Numbered from the stretch's first letter, positions 18,625 to 27,483 are shown. The stretch is DNA of 64,000 nucleotides from Salinisphaera sp052044135 (GCF_052044135.1 NZ_JBQDYF010000016.1:1-64000); one strand, 5' to 3'. Notes: a model not told the origin generated them from the letters alone. Translations and numbers: made by a program.

Positions 18625-18741
18625 CCTTTCGGCATGACGTTAGACCCGACTTCCGGGTTGCCGTGCCTTTCGGCACATCGTTAGACTCCTTCGCTTTAAC
18701 ACGAATCGCGGCCATAACGCACCGGCATAAAGAGCCGGTGC
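18625..18741 (+). repeat. Direct repeat and hairpin in the sat leader
   Basis: CCTTTCGGCATGACGTTAGA (18625, plus C) recurs 41 bases on as CCTTTCGGCACATCGTTAGA (18666, plus C), 18 of 21 bases the same. A perfect 8-bp stem GCACCGGC/GCCGGTGC with a 7-base loop follows at 18719-18741. The block fills the fur-sat gap. It may be a double operator or part of a structured leader for sat; no known riboswitch is recognised and no T run follows the stem. Confidence 0.6.
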
Positions 18742-18778
18742 GGGCGATCGGTCTTCGGCCGCGAGGCACCCACGCGGA

Positions 18779-19975
18779 ATGCTCATGATCAAACCCCACG
18801 GTTCGGAAACGCTCAATCCGCTGTTCGTGGCCAACGAGACAGCGCGCAGCCAGCTCGTCCAGGAAGCGCATGAGCTGCCGCAGATCACGGTGAGTTCGGC
18901 GGCCGCCGCCAATGCGGTGATGCTGGGCGCGGGTTACTTCAATCCGCTGACCGGCTATATGAACAAGGCCGACGCGCTGTCGGTCGCGCGCGATATGCGC
19001 ACCACCAGCGGCCTGTTCTGGCCGATCCCGATCGTGAATATCGTGGCCGACCCGGAACCGATCCGGGGGGCGGCGCGCATCGCGCTGAACGACCCGAACG
19101 TCGAAGGCAACCCGGCGATCGCGGTGCAGGATGTCGAAGGCATCGAGGCAATCTCGGAAGACGAGATGACCGAGATGGTCACGCACATCTTCGGCACCGA
19201 CGACGACGCGCATCCCGGCGTGGCCACGTTCAAGGGCCTGGGCCGGTATATCGTGCATGGCCCGATCCAGGTGGTGAACTTCTCCTACTTCGAGCACGAC
19301 TTCCCGGACACCTTCCGAACCGCACCCTCGATCCGCGACGAGTTCGCTGAGCGCGGCTGGGACAAGGTCGTGGCCTTCCAGACCCGCAACCCGATGCACC
19401 GCGCGCACGAAGAACTGTGCAAGATGGCGCTGGAGGCCACCGGCGCCGACGGCGTGCTGGTGCATATGCTGCTCGGCAAGCTCAAGCCCGGCGATGTGCC
19501 GGCGCGCGTGCGCGATGCCGCCATCCGCAAGATGGTCGAGCATTATTTCCCGGAAAACTCGGTGATGATCACTGGTTATGGCTTCGACATGATGTATGCC
19601 GGGCCGCGCGAGGCCGTGCTGCATGCCGTGTTCCGCCAGAACGCCGGCTGCTCGTACCTCATCGTCGGCCGCGACCACGCCGGCGTGGGCGACTTCTACG
19701 GCGCCTTCGACGCCCAGGCCATCTTCGACGAGAAAGTGCCGGACGACGCGCTGGAGATCGAGATCTTCAAGGCCGATCACACCGCCTTCTCGAAGAAGCT
19801 CGGCCGCGTCGTGATGATGTCCGACGCCCCGGATCACAGCAAGGAAGACTTCGTGATCCTGTCGGGCACCAAGGTGCGCGAGATGCTCGGTCAGGGCATC
19901 GCCCCGCCGCCGGAATTCTCGCGGCCGGAGGTGGCCGAAATTCTGATGGACTACTATCAGAGCAAGACCGCCTGA
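18779..19975 (+). CDS. sat: Sulfate adenylyltransferase (ATP sulfurylase, Sat type)
   Basis: A 398-residue single-chain ATP sulfurylase that makes APS from ATP and sulfate, or the reverse in sulfur oxidisers. Active-site motifs are QTRNPMHRAHEE (about residue 200) and GRDHAGVGDFYG; the PUA-like N-terminal domain is complete and there is no APS-kinase fusion. This form differs from the CysDN complex usual in enteric bacteria. ATG 18779 is used; ATG 18785 is equally possible. The gene stands between fur and a strong terminator, with no other sulfur gene nearby. Confidence 0.92.
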   Translation: MLMIKPHGSETLNPLFVANETARSQLVQEAHELPQITVSSAAAANAVMLGAGYFNPLTGYMNKADALSVARDMRTTSGLFWPIPIVNIVADPEPIRGAARIALNDPNVEGNPAIAVQDVEGIEAISEDEMTEMVTHIFGTDDDAHPGVATFKGLGRYIVHGPIQVVNFSYFEHDFPDTFRTAPSIRDEFAERGWDKVVAFQTRNPMHRAHEELCKMALEATGADGVLVHMLLGKLKPGDVPARVRDAAIRKMVEHYFPENSVMITGYGFDMMYAGPREAVLHAVFRQNAGCSYLIVGRDHAGVGDFYGAFDAQAIFDEKVPDDALEIEIFKADHTAFSKKLGRVVMMSDAPDHSKEDFVILSGTKVREMLGQGIAPPPEFSRPEVAEILMDYYQSKTA

Positions 19976-20000
19976 TCCGTCAGCGGGCGATCATGCACGA

Positions 20001-20025
20001 AGCCCGGCGCCGGCCGGGCTTTTTC
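20001..20025 (+). terminator. Rho-independent terminator after sat
   Basis: AGCCCGGC, loop GCCG, GCCGGGCT is a perfect 8-bp stem followed by a T run, 25 bases after the sat stop. Confidence 0.9.
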
Positions 20026-20582
20026 GTGGTTCATCGTAGATTTTCGGACGATGACGCCCGCGGATTCTGACGGCTCAGGCACGGCGCTGGACGAATGGAC
20101 GGCTTACTGGTTCGGAAATGTCGAACGAGTCCTGATAAAAGTCTTGAGCCACCCGTCTTCGCCGACCTCCGGTTTCGCGCTGCAGCGCGAGTCACTTCTC
20201 TTGCTTGCTCAAGAGAAGCAACCAAGAGAAGAGCACCCGGCGCGGCGCCGGCTTCGCCGGTTCACGGCGAGACGTGGCGCCGGCGGGATGCGCCCACCTA
20301 TTCGATGACAATGGCGCATCGCTTTGGCGATGCTCAGACAGGCTGGGCGCACCGGCGCCGTGCGCCGGACACCCGCCGACACCACGCCTCACCGTCGCCG
20401 CACAACGGGACGAAATACAGATACGACACTTCAGGATTTAGCGTATTCCGACACGCACGGCGCTGCATTCAAGACACCGGTGACTCGCGAGTAATAAAGA
20501 GCCCGCGTCGGTTGATATGCATCAACGCCCGTCAGGCCCCATGATTTACTCTGCGGGCACTGCTACAAGCCCGCGAATTGCC
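20026..20582. other. 557-bp gap with nested palindromes
   Basis: No gene is supported. The region holds a perfect 16-bp palindrome TCGCGCTGCAGCGCGA (20172-20187) and right after it a 9-bp stem CTTCTCTTG/CAAGAGAAG with a 6-base loop (20193-20216). A GC-rich stem of the GCCGGCTTCGCCGG kind follows near 20253. This cluster resembles repeat-type intergenic elements. The last part, up to the ldh start, is plain promoter-length sequence. Confidence 0.55.
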
Positions 20583-21548
20583 ATGACCGTTTCCCGCACA
20601 CCCCGCATCGTCATCATCGGCGCCGGCGCGGTGGGCGCCGATACGGCATATACGCTGTATCTGCGCGAACGGGCGCCCGATATCGTGCTGGTCGATATCG
20701 ACGAACAACGCGCCCGAGGCGAAGCGCTCGACATGCAACACGGCCAGGCCCTGGCCGGCGGCGCCCGAGTGCGCGCCGGTGACTACGCCGACTGCGCCGG
20801 TGCCGCCATCGTGATCATTACCGCCGGCGCCGCCCAGAAACCCGGCCAGTCGCGCGAGGCCCTGCTCGAGCGCAACGGGGCAATCATGGCCTCGATCGTC
20901 GCGGCCGCCGAGCGGCACATGGGCCCGGACACCGTGCTGCTGATCGCCACCAATCCGGTCGATACACTGGCCCAGATCGCGGCGCGCCACGCCGAGCGCC
21001 CGAACAGTCAGGTGATCGGCTCGGGCACCGTACTCGACAGCGCCCGCCTGCGCTGGGGGCTGGGCGAAGTGCTCGGCGTCGATGCCCGGCACGTCCATGC
21101 ACACGTCATCGGCGAGCACGGCGACAGCGAGCTCGTGGTCTGGAGCCATGCGCAGGTGGCGGGCGCACCGTTGGCGCTGCCCGCCGCGCAACGCGAGGAG
21201 ATCGCGCGCGCCACGCGAGACGGGGCCTACGAGGTGATCCGGGCGAAAGGCCATACCAGCTATGCGATCGCGCTATCGCTGGATCGCATCTGCGCGGCCA
21301 TCCTGAACGACGACCACGCCGTGCTCACCGTCTCCACGAATCTCGACGGCGCCTACGGCGTGTCCGACCTCTATCTCAGCGTGCCCTGCGTGGTCGGGCG
21401 CGCCGGTGTCGAACGGGTGATCGAAATGGCGCTCGACGGCCCCGAACGCGCTGCCCTGGCGCACTCGGCGAGCGTACTGCGCGCGCGCATCGACGGTATC
21501 GCATCTGGCACGCCCGAAGCGGACAATGCGGTCAGCACTTCAGGCTGA
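20583..21548 (+). CDS. ldh: L-lactate dehydrogenase (LDH/MDH superfamily)
   Basis: A 321-residue NAD-dependent enzyme that interconverts pyruvate and L-lactate. The Rossmann motif IIGAGAVGADTAY is at the N-terminus. The substrate loop reads AGAAQKPGQSR, with Gln where malate dehydrogenases have Arg, so lactate is favoured. ATNPVD and the catalytic IGEHGDSE are intact. The ATG at 20583 fits the family; in-frame ATGs at 20541 and 20517 would add a non-conserved leader. It stands alone between a terminator-closed sat gene and convergent small genes. Confidence 0.88.
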   Translation: MTVSRTPRIVIIGAGAVGADTAYTLYLRERAPDIVLVDIDEQRARGEALDMQHGQALAGGARVRAGDYADCAGAAIVIITAGAAQKPGQSREALLERNGAIMASIVAAAERHMGPDTVLLIATNPVDTLAQIAARHAERPNSQVIGSGTVLDSARLRWGLGEVLGVDARHVHAHVIGEHGDSELVVWSHAQVAGAPLALPAAQREEIARATRDGAYEVIRAKGHTSYAIALSLDRICAAILNDDHAVLTVSTNLDGAYGVSDLYLSVPCVVGRAGVERVIEMALDGPERAALAHSASVLRARIDGIASGTPEADNAVSTSG

Positions 21549-21705
21549 TTGCGGTCGAGGGCAAACGCTCAGCGGGGCAACGCGCAACAGGCCGGGTGGA
21601 TGGGCGACGCGTCATCACCCTCGCCGGGCCTGGCCACATATCAGCCGGAATCGAGACACCGAGCATGACAACGATCGCAGATCGTGAGGATCGAACTGAA
21701 ACAGG

Positions 21706-21906
21706 TCAGCGCGGACCGTCAGCGGGCCGCTCGGGCGCGCTCAGGATTGTCTCCAGGTCCAGACGCTCGATGGCGCCGAGCGCCGCTTCGAGCGCGCCTT
21801 CCGCGCACAGGCCGGCCATGGCGGCCTCCTCGTAACCATTCCTGGCCGCCTGGACGCAGGCGCGGCGGATGCGTTCGGCCATGGCCAGACACTCGGCTTC
21901 GTTCAT
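21706..21906 (-). CDS. Small conserved-type hypothetical protein
   Basis: A 66-residue, Ala/Glu-rich, mostly helical protein (MNEAECLAMAERIRRACVQA...LDLETIL). No motif or known family is recognised. It is translationally coupled to the DUF488 gene, whose stop overlaps this ATG, which is the main reason to believe it is real. Confidence 0.6.
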   Translation of the reverse strand: MNEAECLAMAERIRRACVQAARNGYEEAAMAGLCAEGALEAALGAIERLDLETILSAPERPADGPR

Positions 21907-22256
21907 CGCGTCTTCTCCAGGTACTGCTTCAAGGCAACGGCGTTGTTGCACTGGGTGTCCCGGGCGGCATAGAGCAATGTCACGCCCTGGGTTGCGGCGC
22001 GCTGCCGCAATTCATTCAAGGCATCCGGTTCGTCGTCGGCCAGTTCCCGCTCGTACGCCCGGCAGAAATCCGGCCAGCGCTGGCGGCAGTGCGCGAACCA
22101 GCGACGCAATGCATTGGAAGGCGCCAGCGACTTGTGCCAGGCGTCCAGCGCGGCATCGCGTTTGACCACACCGCGCGGCCAGACACGGTCAACGAGCACA
22201 CGATACCCGTCATCGTCTTCGATCGGATCATAGATACGCTTGCAACGAATGTGCAT
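21903..22256 (-). CDS. DUF488 family protein
   Basis: A 117-residue protein with the DUF488 hallmarks: IYDPIEDDDGYRVLVDRVWPRGV near the start, WFAHCRQRWPDFCRAY in the middle and VTLLYAARDTQCNNAVALKQYL at the end. The biochemical role of the family is not established. ATG 22256 follows GGGGAA; an earlier in-frame start at 22280 is less likely. It forms a two-gene unit with the small downstream protein. Confidence 0.85.
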   Translation of the reverse strand: MHIRCKRIYDPIEDDDGYRVLVDRVWPRGVVKRDAALDAWHKSLAPSNALRRWFAHCRQRWPDFCRAYERELADDEPDALNELRQRAATQGVTLLYAARDTQCNNAVALKQYLEKTR

Positions 22257-22328
22257 ATCGTTCCCCGGCAACACGCGCATGGCACTCGCCCGCGCGGCTT
22301 TGCACCGAGCGGCCGCCGGCGGGTGACT

Positions 22329-23306
22329 TTACGTCGTCACGCCGCAATTGGTGTCCACGGCACATTCGCGCGCGGTTTTACGATTTTCCGGCTGCAACGT
22401 GGTGTGGGTGATCGAATAACGCTCGGCCAGCAACTGCTGCAGCCGCGGCAGAATCGAGTTCCAATCCGTCAGCCGGGCGATCTCGACGTGGGCGGCGAGT
22501 GCGCGCTGGCTGGAGGACAAGCTCCAGATATGCAGGTCGTGGACCGATCGCACGCCTTCCACGTCGGCCAGGGCACGACTCACGCCCGCGGCGTCCACGC
22601 CCTTGGGCACGCCTTCCATGAGTACGCGCACGACTTCGCGTAGCAGCGGAATCGCCGAAAGACAGATCAGCACGCAGACGAAGATCGACAACAACGGATC
22701 GATCGGCGTCCAGCCAGTGAACATGATGACGAAACCGGCCACCAAAGCCGCGACCGAGCCCATCAGGTCGCCCAGCACATGCAGCAAGGCCCCGCGCACA
22801 TTCATGGTCTGTTCGCCGCGCAACAGGATATAGCCGATGCTGATGTTCACCAGCAGGCCGATGCCGGCGATGATCATGACCATGCCGCCGGCGACGGGCT
22901 CCGGCTGGAAGAAGCGTTGAATGGCGGAAATCGCAATCGCGGCGACCACCCCGATCATCATCACGGCGTTGACCAGCGCCCCCAGCACTTCGGCCCGCTG
23001 CAAGCCGAAGGAATGCGAGTTGGAAGCCGGTCGCCGCGACAGCCAGGCCGCGAAGGCACCGATCGCCAGTGATGACGTATCGGTGAACATGTGACCGGCG
23101 TCGGACAGCAGAGCCAGCGAACCGGATAGCCAGCCGCCGGCGACCTCCACGAGCGCGAAGGCGAACGTGAAGCAGAGCGAGAAAATCAACGTCTTACCGC
23201 TGCCGTGATGGTGATGTCCGCCGAGGCCATGCTCGTGATCGTGGTCATGCCCGTGATCATGATGCGCGTGCTCGTGACTGTGATCGTGCATATGCGCGCT
23301 GCTCAT
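22329..23306 (-). CDS. CDF-family zinc/cobalt/cadmium exporter (CzcD-like)
   Basis: A 325-residue inner-membrane proton antiporter. The N-terminus is a His-rich cytoplasmic tail (HDHSHEHAHHDHGHDHDHEH). Six helices follow with the zinc-site motifs LLSDAGHMFTD (helix 2) and LHVLGDLMGS (helix 5). A cytoplasmic C-terminal domain contains VHDLHIWSL. It lies 9 bases after the ArsR/SmtB repressor gene and is almost certainly derepressed by excess zinc, forming the export arm that opposes the znu island. Confidence 0.92.
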   Translation of the reverse strand: MSSAHMHDHSHEHAHHDHGHDHDHEHGLGGHHHHGSGKTLIFSLCFTFAFALVEVAGGWLSGSLALLSDAGHMFTDTSSLAIGAFAAWLSRRPASNSHSFGLQRAEVLGALVNAVMMIGVVAAIAISAIQRFFQPEPVAGGMVMIIAGIGLLVNISIGYILLRGEQTMNVRGALLHVLGDLMGSVAALVAGFVIMFTGWTPIDPLLSIFVCVLICLSAIPLLREVVRVLMEGVPKGVDAAGVSRALADVEGVRSVHDLHIWSLSSSQRALAAHVEIARLTDWNSILPRLQQLLAERYSITHTTLQPENRKTARECAVDTNCGVTT

Positions 23307-23315
23307 CGCCCGCCC

Positions 23316-23624
23316 TCATTCATCGCTGTGTTCGATCATGTCGCGCAGCACGCGCTGAACATGATCGTCGGCGGCCACATAGAACACCTGCTTGCCACGC
23401 CGTTCGGCCGCCAGCAGACGGGCCGAGCGCAACAGTCGCAGATGATGGCTGGCCAGCGACATCGAGATGTCGATCTGCGCGGCCAGACTGGCGACGCTCT
23501 GCGGGCGTTCCAGACAGGCATAGACCAACGACAGACGATTCGGCTCGCCCAGCAGGCGAAACATTTCGGCCATGCGCGTGGCGCGGTCGTCGCCGAGAAC
23601 CGTGATATCGATGGTTGTGGCCAT
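23316..23624 (-). CDS. ArsR/SmtB-family zinc-sensing repressor
   Basis: A 102-residue winged-helix repressor. The DNA-reading helix is around SLASHHLRLLRSARLLAAERRG. The C-terminal helix has D-x-H-x10-H-x2-E (DDHVQRVLRDMIEHSDE), the alpha-5 zinc site of SmtB and CzrA; the alpha-3 ELCVCDL site is absent. Zinc binding releases such repressors from DNA. It is the first gene of the operon with the CDF exporter, and a palindrome lies 10 bases upstream. Confidence 0.9.
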   Translation of the reverse strand: MATTIDITVLGDDRATRMAEMFRLLGEPNRLSLVYACLERPQSVASLAAQIDISMSLASHHLRLLRSARLLAAERRGKQVFYVAADDHVQRVLRDMIEHSDE

Positions 23625-23633
23625 GCCGACCTC

Positions 23634-23654
23634 TACAATTGAATAAGTATTGTA
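23634..23654 (-). promoter_or_regulatory. Operator of the ArsR/SmtB repressor
   Basis: TACAAT and ATTGTA form a perfect inverted repeat with a 9-base AT-rich spacer, ending 10 bases before the arsR start, in the core promoter. Size and composition fit ArsR-family operators. Confidence 0.7.
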
Positions 23655-23739
23655 TCGATATGACCAACGTTATGGTATTGCGCGATCGAATAGCAAACCG
23701 CTATCGATCACATGGGTCATACCCGACGGCGATACACAA

Positions 23740-23762
23740 CCGGCGGCAGCGCCTGCCGCCGG
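23740..23762. terminator. Terminator-like hairpin after gltX
   Basis: CCGGCGGCAG, loop CGC, CTGCCGCCGG is a perfect 10-bp stem, 12 bases past the gltX stop. No T run is present, so it may only stabilise the 3' end. Confidence 0.5.
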
Positions 23763-23774
23763 CCAACGGACCGG

Positions 23775-25220
23775 CTACCCGGCCTTCAGGGCCCGGAACG
23801 CGTCGACCGCCTGATCGAGCCGGGCCAGCGTGGCCTCGCGGCCGAGCAGCACCAGCGTGTCGTCGATCGACGGTGATACGGGCCCGCCGGTGAGCGCGAT
23901 GCGGATGGGCTGAGCGACCTTGCCCATACCGACTTCATTGCCCTCGGCCACGCCCTTGACCGCGGCCGCCAGATCCTCGGCGTGCCAGCCTTCAAGGCGC
24001 GCGAGCGTATCCCGGACCTGGGCGAGCAGATCGGGCGTGGCGGTCTTGATGTGCTTCTTGACCGCCTTCGGCTCGTATTCGGCAACCTCGCGGAACAGAA
24101 ACAGGCTCTGCTCGGCCATCTCCGTCATCGTCTTGCAACGCCCCTGCTGCACGCTGGCGATGGCGATCAGATCATCCTGATCAACGCCCTCGATGCCATG
24201 ACGCGCCAGATGCCAGGCCAGCTCGTCGATCAGCTCTTCCGGCTCGGCCGCCTTGATGTGTTCCTGGTTCACCCACAGCAGCTTCTCGGGGTCGAAGGTC
24301 GAGGCGCCGCCCTGCACGTTGGCGATGTCGAAGTGCGCGATCATCTGTTCGCGGGTGAAGATCTCCTGATCGCCGTGGGCCCAGCCGAGCCGTACCAGAT
24401 AGTTGAGCAGCGCTTGGGGCAGAAAACCCTGTTCGCGATAGCGCATCACGCCGACCGCACCGTGACGCTTGGACAGCCGCTTGCCATCCGGGCCGAGAAT
24501 CATCGGCACATGTGCGTAGCGCGGCAGCTCGCTGTTGCCGCCGATCTGGCTGTCCACCAGCGCCTTGAAGATATTGATCTGGCGCGGGGTGTTGTTGACG
24601 TGGTCGTCGCCGCGGATGACATGGGTGATGCCCATGTCCATGTCGTCCACCACCACGCAGAAGTTGTAGGTCGGCGTGCCGTCGGCGCGGGCGATGATGA
24701 GATCGTCGAGCTCGCTGTTGGCGATGGTGATGTCGCCCTTCACCAGATCGGGGATGACCGTCACGCCGTCCAGCGGCGTGGCGAACCGGATCACCGGGTC
24801 GACACCCGCCGGCGGCTCCGGCAACGTCTTGCCCGGCATCGGCCGCCAGGTGCCGTCGTATTTGGGCTTGTCGCCGCGCTCACGCGCGGCCTCGCGCATG
24901 GCCTCGACCTCCGCGGCAGTCGAATAGCAGCGATAGGCCTTGCCCTCGGCCAGCAACTGGGCGATCACCTCGGCGTAACGATCGAAACGCTGCGTCTGAT
25001 AGTAGATCTCGCCGTCGTGCTCGAGATCGAGCCAGGCCATGGCATCGAGAATCGCGGTCACGGCTTCGTCGGTGGAGCGTTCGCGATCGGTATCCTCGAT
25101 GCGCAGCACGAAGCGGCCATTGTTCTGGCGCGCGTGTAGCCAGGAATACAGCGCCGTGCGCGCACCGCCGATATGCAGATAACCGGTCGGGCTGGGGGCG
25201 AAGCGGGTGACGACGGACAT
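23775..25220 (-). CDS. gltX: Glutamyl-tRNA synthetase
   Basis: A 481-residue class I synthetase that charges tRNA-Glu. Motifs are FAPSPTGYLHIGGARTALY (HIGH element) at the N-terminus and KRLSKRHGA (KMSKS element) around residue 245, with the discriminating RIEDTDRER. Length is standard. ATG 25220 gives the family start; the coding frame extends upstream to ATG 25256, next to the dispersed motif copy 4. No CxxC zinc motif of the E. coli type is seen in the acceptor-binding region. Confidence 0.95.
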   Translation of the reverse strand: MSVVTRFAPSPTGYLHIGGARTALYSWLHARQNNGRFVLRIEDTDRERSTDEAVTAILDAMAWLDLEHDGEIYYQTQRFDRYAEVIAQLLAEGKAYRCYSTAAEVEAMREAARERGDKPKYDGTWRPMPGKTLPEPPAGVDPVIRFATPLDGVTVIPDLVKGDITIANSELDDLIIARADGTPTYNFCVVVDDMDMGITHVIRGDDHVNNTPRQINIFKALVDSQIGGNSELPRYAHVPMILGPDGKRLSKRHGAVGVMRYREQGFLPQALLNYLVRLGWAHGDQEIFTREQMIAHFDIANVQGGASTFDPEKLLWVNQEHIKAAEPEELIDELAWHLARHGIEGVDQDDLIAIASVQQGRCKTMTEMAEQSLFLFREVAEYEPKAVKKHIKTATPDLLAQVRDTLARLEGWHAEDLAAAVKGVAEGNEVGMGKVAQPIRIALTGGPVSPSIDDTLVLLGREATLARLDQAVDAFRALKAG

Positions 25221-25256
25221 AGGACTTGCAACCGATACGAGCGCGTAATCCGCCAT

Positions 25257-25277
25257 TTTAGGGCCTGTTACCGTTTC
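25257..25277 (-). repeat. Dispersed 21-bp intergenic motif, copy 4
   Basis: On the minus strand it reads GAAACGGTAACAGGCCCTAA plus A, two or so changes from the consensus. It lies 37 bases upstream of gltX in the same orientation as that gene. Confidence 0.7.
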
Positions 25278-25366
25278 ATACGAGCCCGTGCCGGCATCGC
25301 GAAAGCCCCGCACAGGGCGCAAACCGACCACCGGCGAGGCCCGCGCCGCCCGGATCGGATCACGGC

Positions 25367-26860
25367 TCAGCTTTCCTGATGACTTTCGCCGGCGGGCACG
25401 CGCAGCACCTGGCCCACGCGCAGAGTCGAGGAATCGAGTGAATTCGCGGCCTTCAGAGCCGCCACGCTCTCGTTGTGCGCGTTCGCGATCGAATACAGCG
25501 TGTCGCCCGACTGCACGCGATAATGCGCCGCGTGGGGCTTCGACGCCGTCTGGAGACCCGGCACGATCAGCCGCTGACCCGGCTCGATGTCGCGACTGGT
25601 CAGGTCGTTGATCGTCATCAGCAATGCGCTCGTCACGCCCGCGCGTTTTGCCAGACCCGACAGGGTATCGCCGTTGCGCACGATATAAACCTCGGGCGAC
25701 TGGGTCGACGGGTGCATGGGCGGGTTATGTTTCAGGTAACCCACGATGCCGCGGTAGATGGCATCGGCCAGCTTCGCCCGAAACGCGTGCCCGTGCAGCT
25801 TCCGAGCCTGGGTCGGATTGGTGAGAAACGCGGTCTCGCACAGCACCGACGCCACCATCGGATCGCGCAGCACCTCGAAATTCGCCCGCTGCGGTTTGCC
25901 ATGGTAGAGCGGCTCGATTTTGCCGAACTGGTGAATGATGCGCTGCGCCAGGCGATCGGCGGCATCGATCGACTGGCTCTGGAACATCTGTGTCAGCACC
26001 GTGTTCAGCGTCATGTCGTCGCTGGAAAACCGCACGCCGGCCACTTCCCGGTCGTGACCGTTCTCGAAACGCGCCAGTTGCGCGGCCTCGGCGTTGCTCG
26101 CGCCGTGCTCCGACAACTCGTAGCAGGTGCCGCCAGCGACATGCGGATGCCCCGGCGAGGCATTGGCATGGATCGAGACGAATACGTCCGCGTGCTTGCG
26201 CTGGGCAATGGCGACACGATCGGCCAGTGTGACGAAATGATCGCTGTGGCGCGTGAGCACCGGTTTGATGCCGGGCGTGGCGGCCAGCTTGGCATAGACC
26301 ATGCGCCCGATCGCCAGCGTGACGGTTTTTTCTTGCAATCCGTGCGGACCGGACGTGCCCGGATCCTTGCCGCCGTGGCCCGGGTCGATCACGACAACCA
26401 GCGGCTTTTTCCGGGGCGCCACGCTCGCCGGCTCGGCCTGCGCCGCGCGGGCGTTGTCGAAACGCGCGATCAACTGGTGTCCGTGGCGCTCGACACCCGC
26501 GAAATGCGTGCCGGGTTTCAGGCCGAACACCGCGCGAAGCGTGTCGTGCTTGCGGCGCCCCCAGCGGATATTGCGAATCGCGCCCGCGCTGTTGGCGCTC
26601 GCCGCGTGCGCCCGATGCGTGGCCTTCAGATCGATGACGGCGCGCACCGGCGAACTGAGCACAAAATCGTGGAACGATGGCACCCGGGAAAACGTGAGAA
26701 CGACACGGGTATGCCGGCCGGCGTGATGTACGCGCACCTGCTGCAACGTCGCCGGCGGGGCCGCGGATGCAACGGCCGCCCACCACAGCACCAGCCCGAG
26801 TAACGCATAACGATAAAACAGAAACCGATTCACGATGCCCTTCGCCGCCCGGCGAGCCAT
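25367..26860 (-). CDS. N-acetylmuramoyl-L-alanine amidase (AMIN-Amidase_3-two LysM)
   Basis: A 497-residue periplasmic cell-wall amidase. It has a membrane-spanning signal (FLFYRYALLGLVLWWAAVASA), an AMIN domain, an Amidase_3 domain starting VVVIDPGHGGKDPGT with SIHANA and CETAFLTN, and two LysM repeats (YIVRNGDTLSGLA and YRVQSGDTLYSIA). The zinc-island paralogue at 3781 has only one LysM. The ATG at 26860 is preferred; the frame is open to 27004 but that would overlap the marR promoter. It is divergent from marR. This is probably the everyday division amidase, the other the zinc-starvation copy. Confidence 0.92.
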   Translation of the reverse strand: MARRAAKGIVNRFLFYRYALLGLVLWWAAVASAAPPATLQQVRVHHAGRHTRVVLTFSRVPSFHDFVLSSPVRAVIDLKATHRAHAASANSAGAIRNIRWGRRKHDTLRAVFGLKPGTHFAGVERHGHQLIARFDNARAAQAEPASVAPRKKPLVVVIDPGHGGKDPGTSGPHGLQEKTVTLAIGRMVYAKLAATPGIKPVLTRHSDHFVTLADRVAIAQRKHADVFVSIHANASPGHPHVAGGTCYELSEHGASNAEAAQLARFENGHDREVAGVRFSSDDMTLNTVLTQMFQSQSIDAADRLAQRIIHQFGKIEPLYHGKPQRANFEVLRDPMVASVLCETAFLTNPTQARKLHGHAFRAKLADAIYRGIVGYLKHNPPMHPSTQSPEVYIVRNGDTLSGLAKRAGVTSALLMTINDLTSRDIEPGQRLIVPGLQTASKPHAAHYRVQSGDTLYSIANAHNESVAALKAANSLDSSTLRVGQVLRVPAGESHQES

Positions 26861-26981
26861 CCATCGACCGGGGCCCGCCGGATCACGCCCTCCATGATCC
26901 CGTCTGGATTGCCGAGCCTTCGTCGGACGCCCGGCGATACCGGACGCTGACGCCGCGTCGACAGGATATAACATCAGATTA

Positions 26982-27028
26982 GTTGACAATGTCAACCAAG
27001 ACATGGAGTATTAGTTGACATTCTCAAC
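26982..27028 (+). promoter_or_regulatory. Twin MarR operators
   Basis: GTTGACAATGTCAAC (26982-26996, a perfect 7+1+7 palindrome) and GTTGACATTCTCAAC (27014-27028) are both preceded by TTA. Their centres are 32 bases apart, three helical turns. They directly precede the marR ATG, which strongly suggests autoregulation. Confidence 0.8.
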
Positions 27029-27036
27029 TACTCATC

Positions 27037-27483
27037 ATGGCTGAATATTCTCCTGCCGGCGAAACGCTGCACCGTTTGCTCCATGCCTATAAGCGCGCCA
27101 TGCGCGACGGCTATGCCTCGGCCGATATCGATCTCACCGTCAGCGAGATTCGCGTACTCAAGGGCATCGCCCGCAGCCGGCACGGCACCGCCCGGCACAT
27201 CGCCGAGCGCATGCGCCAGGACAAGGGCCGCATCGCCCGGTTGATCAAGGGCCTTGTGACCGCAGGCCTGGTCGTACGCCAACCGCATCCAGACGACAAC
27301 CGCAGTCAACAGCTCGAACTCACCGATGCCGGGCGCGAACTCGCGGCCCGGATCGCGACCGTCGAGGCCCGTGCCGGCGCGCGCATGGCCGGCGGGTTGT
27401 CGGATACCGATCTCGCCCGTTTCACGGATCTCGCCGAAGCCATGATCACCAATCTCGAACACGCCCAGGATCGCGCTTCATGA
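27037..27483 (+). CDS. MarR-family regulator
   Basis: A 148-residue winged-helix regulator. The DNA-binding part is HIAERMRQDKGRIARLIKGL followed by a wing VVRQPHPDDNRSQQLELT. It shares a 4-base ATGA overlap with the siderophore-interacting reductase, so the two form one operon behind two matching palindromes. By context it may respond to iron or a siderophore-like ligand; this is inference. Confidence 0.88.
   Translation: MAEYSPAGETLHRLLHAYKRAMRDGYASADIDLTVSEIRVLKGIARSRHGTARHIAERMRQDKGRIARLIKGLVTAGLVVRQPHPDDNRSQQLELTDAGRELAARIATVEARAGARMAGGLSDTDLARFTDLAEAMITNLEHAQDRAS

Noticed and set aside
20051..20544. Open frames in the sat-ldh gap
   Set aside because: Arg/Pro/Ala-rich translations, no ribosome sites, and overlap with strong palindromes.
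26965..26974. GATATAACAT, one arm of a Zur box, near the marR/amidase promoter
   Set aside because: The other arm (GTTAT) is missing, and the full MarR dyads next to it explain the region better.
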